Source: Gluconacetobacter tumulicola (GTDB lineage Bacteria > Pseudomonadota > Alphaproteobacteria > Acetobacterales > Acetobacteraceae). Taken from it: 64,000 nucleotides of DNA. The notes below the pieces were generated by a model that had not been told where the DNA came from, did not search any database, and saw only the letters and a list, made by a program, of their open reading frames with translations. The stretch lies in contig NZ_JABEQL010000007.1 in the NCBI RefSeq assembly GCF_014174215.1, forward strand, positions 62,001 to 126,000, read 5' to 3'. Made by a program: the position numbers and the translations under genes. Shown here piece by piece: positions 1-6,979 of the stretch (position 1 is the stretch's first letter; each line of letters starts with the position of its first letter).

Positions 1-1
1 C

Positions 2-97
2 GCCACGGTGGAAACGCGCCTGGCGATGGGCGACCTGGTGGTCCGCAACCTGGCCGCCTGGTTCGGCGGGGAGGCGCTGCCGACCCCGGTCGTGTAG
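2..97 (+). CDS. 2-hydroxyacid dehydrogenase, C-terminal fragment
   Basis: Only the last 31 codons of a gene entering from the left edge are present, ending in TAG at 95-97. The tail contains the pattern ETRLAMGDLVVRNL followed by AWFGG and LPTPV. This matches the C-terminal helix and tail usual in D-isomer-specific 2-hydroxyacid dehydrogenases of the GhrA/GhrB kind, which reduce glyoxylate or hydroxypyruvate with NAD(P)H. No catalytic residue is inside the window, so the assignment rests on the tail alone. Confidence 0.5.
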   Translation, partial: ATVETRLAMGDLVVRNLAAWFGGEALPTPVV

Positions 98-258
98 CCG
101 TCATGGAGCCGCCAGGCCCGGCATGTTCTGCCGGGCCCGGCTGCCGTCCGGGATGGGGATATCGTTTCTATTGTTCCACGTGATCCGATGGACCGGCGCG
201 GCGGCGAAGCGTCTGCCGCGCCGATCCGCATGGCGTTCATCCGATCAGAGAAAAAACA

Positions 259-1689
259 ATGCGCTCCTCAATGTCGCATGCGTGCCGCTGCCTTATGCGG
301 TCTATGTGGATCGTGGCGGCCCTGGCCGTCCTGTGCTGCCATCCGGCCCGCGCGCAGTATCGCGGTCCGGTCGCGCTGACCGCGCCGTCCTTCTCGCTCG
401 ATACACCTACGGCTTATGCGAACACGCCGTTCACCCCGCCGGTCGAACATATCGTGCCGGCCTGGGGCAATGTCATCCAGAATCTGAATCGCAAGGGGAT
501 TGGCCTGGTCATCGACTATACCAGCGAAAGTGCGCTGGCGCTCGATGGCGGCAACCCCGGCGACGCGGGTTATGCGCACCAGATCGGCGTGCAACTGGAC
601 CTGGACTGGCAGAAGCTGGTCGGCTGGCGCGGCTTCGTGACCCATGCGGTGATCGTCAATCGCGCCGGGCATAACATGGCGGCCGATTTCGGCGACAGGT
701 CGCTCAACGGATTCCAGGAAATCTATGGCGGCGGCGGCAATACTGCCGTCCACCTGGTCTATGTCTACGGCACGCAGAACCTGTTCCAGGACCGCCTGCA
801 GATTGCGATCGGCAAGATGCCGGTCAATATCGATTTCTCAGCGTCGCCGCTCTTCTGCACGTTCATGAACAAATCCATGTGCGGGAACCCCAAGTCGCTG
901 ACCCGCGGCGCCGCGGGGTTCGGTACTTATCCGGGTTCGACCTTGGGGACGCGGGTGCGATACTGGCCGATGCACGGGGTCTATGCGCAGGCAGGGCTGT
1001 ACGGCGTCAATCCGTACCTCAATACCAACCGCTACGACCGCACCGGATTCAACTTCAACACGAACCTCTATACGGGCATTTATATTCCGGTCGAAGTCGG
1101 CCTGATTCCGTCCTTCGGAAAAAACCAGCTCGTCGGCCACTACAAGCTGGGCATAGCCTATGATTCGGCGAATTATGCCAATAATTATTATGACATCAAC
1201 GGCAATCCGCTGGCGCTGACGCACAAGGCGGCGCAGATGGACAACGGCAAGACGCAGATCTGGCTGGAAGGCGACCAGATGCTGATCCGCAACGGTCATG
1301 GTCCACTCAACGGGTTCTATGTCATGGCCGGGCTGGTACGCAATACGCCGGAAAGCGGCCCGTATCTCTACGAATATTATTTCGGGGTGGTGGACCGGGG
1401 TTTCTGGCGCGCGCGGCCCGACGACACGTTCGGCATCGAGGTCTCGCGCACCACGGCCAGTCCCGAACTGGTCGCAACGCAATGGCTGGATTACGATGCG
1501 GGGCGTTCATTGCCCGCCAACGCAACCTATCCGCAAAGCCATATCAGCGTTCTGGAAGCCACCTATAACATCCATGTCTGTCAGGGGCTTTCGATCCAGC
1601 CCGACTATCAGCGGATCATGCGGCCCAACCTGCAACGCAACAAGCCCGTAATCGACGCGATCGGCCTGAAGATCCACGCGACGCTCTGA
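259..1689 (+). CDS. OprB-family carbohydrate-selective porin
   Basis: A 476-aa outer-membrane beta-barrel for passive sugar uptake. Residues 1-33 form a signal peptide: a basic start, a hydrophobic core WIVAALAVLCC, and a PARA-Q cleavage site. The mature protein has typical OprB features: an early segment with 'GIGLVIDYTSE', alternating aromatic/polar strands, a central 'YPGSTLGTRVRYWP' and a final strand ending 'AIGLKIHATL'. The length fits the family (about 400-480 aa). The ATG at 259 follows an A-rich leader with GAGA; later in-frame ATGs at codons 5 and 13 are possible starts. It stands alone, with a 161-bp upstream gap and 210 bp before the next gene. The sugar specificity cannot be read from the sequence. 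Confidence 0.85.
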   Translation: MRSSMSHACRCLMRSMWIVAALAVLCCHPARAQYRGPVALTAPSFSLDTPTAYANTPFTPPVEHIVPAWGNVIQNLNRKGIGLVIDYTSESALALDGGNPGDAGYAHQIGVQLDLDWQKLVGWRGFVTHAVIVNRAGHNMAADFGDRSLNGFQEIYGGGGNTAVHLVYVYGTQNLFQDRLQIAIGKMPVNIDFSASPLFCTFMNKSMCGNPKSLTRGAAGFGTYPGSTLGTRVRYWPMHGVYAQAGLYGVNPYLNTNRYDRTGFNFNTNLYTGIYIPVEVGLIPSFGKNQLVGHYKLGIAYDSANYANNYYDINGNPLALTHKAAQMDNGKTQIWLEGDQMLIRNGHGPLNGFYVMAGLVRNTPESGPYLYEYYFGVVDRGFWRARPDDTFGIEVSRTTASPELVATQWLDYDAGRSLPANATYPQSHISVLEATYNIHVCQGLSIQPDYQRIMRPNLQRNKPVIDAIGLKIHATL

Positions 1690-1899
1690 CCCTGGCTGAG
1701 CGTGACCCGGAACGTGAACGGCCGCCGGGAGACCGTCACGTCCGGCACGCACGGCCGAGGCGGATTGTCCCTCGCTCGAGCCCGGGAGCTGTGCGTAAGC
1801 ATGCAGTGCGTCGAACTCACCCGGCTGGACGACGGTCCCGCTTTGCTTTCGAATGCCGGCTGGATGTGATGAGGCGCTCATTCTGGCGGAGGTGCGATC

Positions 1900-2691
1900 G
1901 TGGCTCATGAACTCAATCGCGGGCGGGTGCCGCCGGCAATCCTGCGCAATGCCGATCTCGACACGGAAGAGATCTGGCGGGCCCGCGTAGACCTGGCCGC
2001 CTGTCTGCGGGCGGCGGCGCGGCATGGACTTGAAGAGGGGATCTGCAATCATTTTTCCGCCCTCGTGCCCGGACATGCCGATCTGTTCCTCGTCAATCGC
2101 CTCGGCTGGGCTTTCGAGGAGGCGACCGCGTCCAGCCTGCTGATCTGCGACTTCGACGGCAACGTCCTGTCGGGCGACGGCGAACCGGAGGCGACGGCCT
2201 TCTTCATTCACGCCCGGCTGCACAAGACGGTGCCGCGTGTCGGCGCCGCGTTTCATACGCACATGCCCAATGCGACGGCGCTCAGCATGATCGAGGGGGA
2301 ACCGCTTCTCTGGGCCGGGCAGACCGCGCTGAAATTCTACGGGCGCACTGTGGTCGACGAGGATTATAACGGCCTTGCGCTCGATGAGCGGGAGGGTGAT
2401 CGCATAGCCGCCGTGCTGGGGGACAACGACATTCTGTTCATGAGAAACCATGGTGTCATGGTCTGCGCGCCGAATGTCGCGGAGGCCTGGGATGACCTCT
2501 ACTATCTCGAGCGGGCGGCGGAAGTGCAGCTCAAGGCCATGAGTGCCGGACGGCCCCTGGTTCCGGTCAGGCCGGATGTTGCCGCCGCCGCGGCAAGACA
2601 GATGCGGGCAGGCGATCCGGAAAGCGCGCGCCTGCATCTTGAAAGCATCAAGCGCGTGCTGGATGCCCAGGCACCCGCCTACAGACTTTGA
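1900..2691 (+). CDS. Class II aldolase/adducin family protein (copy A)
   Basis: A 263-aa zinc-dependent aldolase-fold protein of the FucA/AraD/MtnB superfamily, whose members cleave, epimerize or dehydrate sugar phosphates and related hydroxy-ketones. The metal-binding histidines are visible: HTH in 'AAFHTHMPNA' and the third in 'FMRNHGVMV'. The N-terminal 'RVDLAACLRAAARHGL' and 'GICNHFSALVP' are family hallmarks. The start is GTG at 1900, set by GGAGG at 1887-1891; no ATG is similarly placed. The gene is convergent with the NmrA-like gene 27 bp away. Two more paralogues lie in the sulfur island, so it may belong to that network, but the substrate is unknown. Confidence 0.8.
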   Translation: MAHELNRGRVPPAILRNADLDTEEIWRARVDLAACLRAAARHGLEEGICNHFSALVPGHADLFLVNRLGWAFEEATASSLLICDFDGNVLSGDGEPEATAFFIHARLHKTVPRVGAAFHTHMPNATALSMIEGEPLLWAGQTALKFYGRTVVDEDYNGLALDEREGDRIAAVLGDNDILFMRNHGVMVCAPNVAEAWDDLYYLERAAEVQLKAMSAGRPLVPVRPDVAAAAARQMRAGDPESARLHLESIKRVLDAQAPAYRL

Positions 2692-2718
2692 ACCCGAGAT
2701 AGCAGCGAGGGGCTGCCG

Positions 2719-3666
2719 TCATGATGCGGCCAGCGTCGTGGCAACGGCCTGATCGAGATCCGTGTGTGGCTCCGTTCCCAGAAGTGTGACAAGACGGGAA
2801 TTGTCCAGCCGTACCGCATGGTTCCAGAACGGGAGGACTTCCATGACCTCGCGCGGGAATCCGCCGAACGGCGAGAGCGCGCGCATCAGCCACCAGGGAA
2901 AGCGACGGACGGGCAGACGTGGCGCGTGGGCTGCCCGCCGGATCGCGGCGACCATGTCTGAACCGTCCGCATCCCAGAATCCGGCGAACTGGACACATTC
3001 AGCCGGCAGCAGGCGGCCGGCCGGTAATTCCAGCAGACGCACGATGGCCTCGGCCAGGTCCGGAACATAGGCCCAGGCGTGCCCGATGCCGGATGAGCCG
3101 GGATTGATGATCCGCTTCAGGGGCGGCTTTGCCATGGCCTGGGCGAACCAGCTCTGCCCGACATCCGGCCCGAAGAAATCGCCGGCCCTCGCGATCAGGC
3201 TCGGAACATCAGGCGCCGCATGGGTAAGGCGGCTTTCGAGTTCCACCCGGATCGCGCCCTTCTTGCCTTTGGGACGCTGCGGGGTCTCGCCATCGACCAG
3301 CGAGATTTCAGCCGGGTCGTAGTTGTAGATCGTGCCCGGCAGCACGATGCGCGCGCCTCCTGCCGCCCGTGCCGCGGCAATCGTGTTGTCGATCATGGGC
3401 AGGACCGTATTCTCCCAGTCCCGGTAGCCGGGCGGATTGACGCCGTGAAAGATGACGGAGACGCCCCGCGCCGCCCGGGTGACGTCGTCGCGCGACATGG
3501 CGTCCCCCTTGATCCAGTGCGGAGCCTGCGCGTCCTTCCATCCCGTCGCTGCCCGGTCGGGCGTGCGGACCAGTGCGCGCACCTGCCACCCCCGTTTCAG
3601 CATCGCACGCGTCACGGCGCCGCCCACCCCGCCGGTGGCACCGAGAACAAGCATTGTCTTCGTCAT
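2719..3666 (-). CDS. NmrA/epimerase-like NAD(P)-binding protein
   Basis: A 315-aa Rossmann-fold protein of the atypical/extended SDR class. The dinucleotide-binding motif GATGGVG sits within the first 15 residues (MLVLGATGGVGG), followed by 'GWQVRALVRTPD', where the Arg suggests NADP binding. A later 'IYNYDPAE' stretch takes the place of the canonical YxxxK, so catalysis is uncertain. The start was set at the ATG at 3666, preceded by GGGAG; the reading frame stays open upstream but without family similarity. It is divergent from a LysR regulator (89-bp gap), the usual arrangement for a regulator and its target. The substrate is not predictable. Confidence 0.75.
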   Translation of the reverse strand: MTKTMLVLGATGGVGGAVTRAMLKRGWQVRALVRTPDRAATGWKDAQAPHWIKGDAMSRDDVTRAARGVSVIFHGVNPPGYRDWENTVLPMIDNTIAAARAAGGARIVLPGTIYNYDPAEISLVDGETPQRPKGKKGAIRVELESRLTHAAPDVPSLIARAGDFFGPDVGQSWFAQAMAKPPLKRIINPGSSGIGHAWAYVPDLAEAIVRLLELPAGRLLPAECVQFAGFWDADGSDMVAAIRRAAHAPRLPVRRFPWWLMRALSPFGGFPREVMEVLPFWNHAVRLDNSRLVTLLGTEPHTDLDQAVATTLAAS

Positions 3667-3755
3667 GTTGGAGACTCCCGTGTTTTCGGGAAGGATCAGT
3701 GATTCCGAGCCTGGTGGAAATTGACAGAAAAAATCATTCCGCTCATCAGAAAACG

Positions 3756-4658
3756 ATGAGCAATGCGACACCAAACTGGGAAGACCAGCGTGCCTTCCTG
3801 GCCGTTCTCGACACCGGCAGCCTGTCGGCGGCGGCGCGATTGCTCGGGCTGACACAGCCGACGGTGCGTCATCGGATCGAGGCGCTGGAACAGGCCGTCG
3901 GGCAGCCGCTCTTCGTGCGCGGCGTGAACGGCCTGACGCCCACCGAAAACGCGCGGGACCTGGCAGGCTATGTCCGCCGCATGGATTTCGCTTCGGCCGC
4001 CTTTCATCGTGCGGCGGCCGGCGTTGCCGGAGAGGTGGCCGGAACCGTGCGGATCAGCGTGGCGGAGTTCATGGGCATAGAGGTGCTGCCGCCGATGCTG
4101 ACGTCTCTTCGCGCACGCTATCCGGCGCTTGCCATCGAACTGGTGCTGAGCAACGAAACCGCCGATCTTCCGGGCCAGGAGGCGGACCTGGCCATCCGCA
4201 TGCATCGTCCCCGCCAGGACGCGCTTGTCGCGCGGCATGCCGGCCGGATTCCTCTGGGTTTCTTTGCGACGTCCGCCTATCTGGAGCGGCACGGCACGCC
4301 CCGCGGCACGGCGGATCTGGCCCGTCATGCCCTGATCGGTTCCGACCGCTCACAGGCGGACCGGGCTTTTGCCCGTATGCTGGAAGAGAGGTTGGGCCAG
4401 ACATTGCCCTTCACCTTCCGGACGGACAGCCATCCCGCGCAACTGGCGGCGATGCGCGCCGGCCTGGGGATCGGCGTGACGCAGATCCCGATCGGGGAGC
4501 GCGATCTCATTCGGGTGATGCCGGACCTGGTCGTCGCCGAACTCGACACCTGGATCGTCGCGCACGAGGATCTGCGTCACAGCCGCCGGGTTGACGCGGC
4601 GTTCCGGCATCTCGCCGGGGCTCTTGCCCGCTATTGTCGGGATGGCGTGGTTTCGTGA
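3756..4658 (+). CDS. LysR-family transcriptional regulator
   Basis: A 300-aa LysR-type regulator. Residues 8-65 form the winged helix-turn-helix (AVLDTGSLSAAARLLGLTQP, then VRHRIEALEQAVGQPLF). The rest is the periplasmic-binding-like effector domain starting about residue 90 with 'GTVRISVAEFMGIEVLPPML'. The frame is open upstream, but the ATG at 3756 matches the family N-terminus. It faces the NmrA-like gene across 89 bp, so it probably regulates that gene and itself. The effector is unknown. About 295 bp without a convincing gene follow before the FAD-protein gene. Confidence 0.88.
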   Translation: MSNATPNWEDQRAFLAVLDTGSLSAAARLLGLTQPTVRHRIEALEQAVGQPLFVRGVNGLTPTENARDLAGYVRRMDFASAAFHRAAAGVAGEVAGTVRISVAEFMGIEVLPPMLTSLRARYPALAIELVLSNETADLPGQEADLAIRMHRPRQDALVARHAGRIPLGFFATSAYLERHGTPRGTADLARHALIGSDRSQADRAFARMLEERLGQTLPFTFRTDSHPAQLAAMRAGLGIGVTQIPIGERDLIRVMPDLVVAELDTWIVAHEDLRHSRRVDAAFRHLAGALARYCRDGVVS

Positions 4659-4953
4659 TTCGGGGCGTGTTGGTGGCGCGCAGCAGGCCGATCAAGGCGT
4701 GCAAGGATGGCGCCCCGAGGGCAGGGCGGTCTGCACGGTCGCGGCCATGATCGCCAGCGGGGTCGGCAAGACCGGGAATGATTGCAATCGGTAAAGCCTT
4801 GCTGAGCAAAAACTCGTTTGTGCCTTGGTCGGCCCTCATCAAGAATTGGGGCGGCCCGACCTGCTGCCACAACCGGCCCGAGGCAGTCCGTTGCCGGATG
4901 TTCACGCCGGCTCCAATGGTCTCGCCCGAAAAAAAATGAAGGCAAACAGCCGC

Positions 4954-6568
4954 ATGATGGAAATAGAGGCCGACGTGCTGGTCATCGGCGGTGGCATGGC
5001 CGCCGGTTGGGCGGCGGTTGCCGCCGCGAAGACGGGCGCGTGCGTGGTCGTGGTGGACAAGGGCTTCATGGGGGCCAGCGGTGTCACCGCCCCCGCCGGT
5101 CCGAACCATTGGTGGGTTCCCCCCGATGCGCCGCTGCGGCAGGCAGCGATCCGGCGCAGGCTGGAAACCGCGTTCGGGCTCGCGGACCCGGAATGGATGG
5201 AACGGATCATCGACGTGACGTGGCGATCCATTCCCGAACTCGATCCTTATTATCCGTTTTCGGGCGACGGCAGGGGCGGCGTATTCCGTTCCGGCCTGCG
5301 CGGGCCGGAATATATGCGCGCCCTGCGCCGTTATGCGACGGATCTGGGCGTGCGCGTGCTGGACCACCATCCGGTGCTGGAACTTCTGGCGCGGCCGGAC
5401 GGTTCGATCGGCGGCGCGGCGGGCCATGACCGCCTGGGTGCCGCGCCGTGGCGGGCGCGCGCGGGGGCGGTGATCCTGGCGACCGGAGGCTGCGCCTTTC
5501 GTTCCGGCCTGATCGGCAGTTATTCCAACACCGGCGACGGTTACCTGATGGGTGTCGAGGCCGGTGCCGACCTGTCGGGCATGGAATTCTGCGTGTCTTA
5601 TTCCATCTCGCCGGCCTGGCTGAGCACGCGCACGCTGCCCTATACCGGTGCGCGCTATTTCGATGCGGCGGGCACGCAGATCGACGTTCCGGGCTGGGAC
5701 CAGCCACGGGCGTATCTGTGCGCGCTGGCCGACGCGTTTCGCGCCGGGCCGGTCCATGCGGACCTGCATGAGGCACCGAAGGGCCTGCCCGCCGTGGTGC
5801 GAGGCACCGAAGGGCCTGCCCGCCGTGGTGCGCCAGATCCAGCCGGCGACGGTCGCGGCCTTCGAACGCAGGGGGCTGGACATGTTCCGGGATCGGTTCG
5901 AGGTGAAGCTGTTCGGGGAAGGCACGATCCGCGGCACAGGGGGACTGCGGATCGTCGATGCGGGTTGTGCGACCTCGGTGCGCGGTCTGTTCGTGGCGGG
6001 CGACGCCGCGACGCGCGAGCATATCGCCGGCGCGACCAGCGGTGGCGGCGCGCAGAACGCGGCCTGGGCGTTGGCGTCGGGTGTCCTGTCCGGCCAGGCG
6101 GCGGCAACCCTGGCCCACCGTACGACGGGCCAGGGCGCGCGGACGGCCGCGTTGACGCCTCTGGGGCAGGCGGGGCTGCGGCCCGCTGCCGGCGCACGCC
6201 CGGTCGACCGGGCATGCGCGACGCGGGTGGCGCGGGAGGAGATCCTGGATCTGGACCGGGCCCTGTGGCGCCGCGCGGACCGGCTGGAGGCGGCGGCGCG
6301 TCGATTGGAGGACACGTGGAGAGAGGTCGGCGATCACCTGCACGGCGCGGGTGGCGACGCGGTCGCCGCCCGCGAGACGGCGGCGATGGTCGCCACGGCC
6401 CGCTGGTGCAATGCGGCGGCGCTGGGCCGGGCGGAAAGCCGTGGCATGCATGTGCGCGAGGATTGTCCCCATACCCTGTCGGGTTTCGCCCATCGGCAGG
6501 TCGTGGGCGGGCTCGAACGGGTTCTGACCCGGCTGGAACGTGCGCCGCTGGAGGAAGCTGCCCAATGA
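4954..6568 (+). pseudogene. FAD-dependent oxidoreductase (fumarate reductase/AprA-like), frameshifted by a tandem duplication
   Basis: The flavoprotein partner of the downstream ferredoxin, resembling the succinate dehydrogenase/fumarate reductase flavoprotein and AprA family. The N-terminal FAD motif is VLVIGGGMAAGWAA. The frame is good from ATG 4954 (GAAGG upstream; ATG 4936 is an alternative) to about 5800. It continues one frame over from 5801 to the TGA at 6566-6568, with 'LFVAGDAATREHIAGAT', the second FAD-contact region, in the shifted half. An exact 31-bp tandem duplication at 5770-5831 is the cause. Deleting one copy joins 'DLHEAPKGLPAVV' to 'RQIQPATVAAFERRG' and restores about 527 aa. 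As sequenced, the first half cannot make the native protein. It could be a real mutation, a reversible slippage variant or an assembly error. Confidence 0.85.
5770..5831 (+). repeat. Exact 31-bp tandem direct repeat
   Basis: Two identical abutting 31-bp units, 5770-5800 and 5801-5831, each beginning GAGGCACCGA and ending CCGTGGTGC. Because 31 is not a multiple of three, the second copy shifts the reading frame of the FAD oxidoreductase. Each unit encodes EAPKGLPAVV in its own frame. Confidence 0.97.
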
Positions 6569-6942
6569 GCGTGGAAATCCTGTCGCAGCACTGCACCGGT
6601 TGCAACGAGTGCGTCGTTGCCTGTCCTGACCATGTCCTGGACCCTGGCGTGGCGGGCGCCGCGCCGGTCGTCGCGCGCCCGGAGCAGTGCCAGACATGCT
6701 TCATGTGCGAACTCTATTGCGCCCATGACGCCCTTTATGTCGCTGTGGACGGGCCGGGGGAGGGGGCTCCCCTGCGCCATCCCGGCGCATTGATCGGGCG
6801 TCTGCGCCATGATTATGGCTGGGATGGCGGCATGGACGATCCCCTGCGCGATTTTTGGCAATTGGGGCCGCTGCTGCGCGCAGGAGTGGAGATATCGTCG
6901 GCGCGCCATGCCCGCCAGGCCGACTCTCCGGACACGCCCTGA
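6565..6942 (+). CDS. 4Fe-4S ferredoxin-like protein (AprB-like partner)
   Basis: A 125-aa iron-sulfur protein, the presumed electron-transfer partner of the upstream flavoprotein. There are two CxxCxxCxxxC clusters: C10/C13/C16/C20 (the last followed by Pro) and C42/C45/C48/C52, enough for two [4Fe-4S] centres. The C-terminal 60 residues have no recognised domain. Its ATG overlaps the flavoprotein stop as ATGA, so the two are translationally coupled. Similar FAD-protein/ferredoxin pairs occur near sulfonate-utilization genes (family knowledge, not proven here). The frameshifted upstream frame runs open into this gene. Confidence 0.85.
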   Translation: MSVEILSQHCTGCNECVVACPDHVLDPGVAGAAPVVARPEQCQTCFMCELYCAHDALYVAVDGPGEGAPLRHPGALIGRLRHDYGWDGGMDDPLRDFWQLGPLLRAGVEISSARHARQADSPDTP

Positions 6943-6974
6943 GCGCACCCACCGCGTGCACGCGGTGGGTGCGC
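6943..6974. terminator. 32-bp perfect palindrome between convergent genes
   Basis: A perfect inverted repeat centred between 6958 and 6959, with arms GCGCACCCACCGCGTG. It lies exactly between the ferredoxin stop (6942) and the end of the TonB receptor gene (6980). The position and stability suggest a bidirectional terminator. There is no clear T-run on either side, so it is not a textbook intrinsic terminator. Confidence 0.65.
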
Positions 6975-6979
6975 CGCCG

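Noticed and set aside
4659-4953. Possible short gene between the LysR regulator and the FAD protein
   Set aside because: Open frames on both strands lack start signals and recognisable motifs; likely just leader sequence.
4507-6315. Long minus-strand open frames over the FAD oxidoreductase
   Set aside because: Low-complexity Arg/Pro/Ala-rich translations without motifs, antisense to a recognisable flavoprotein.
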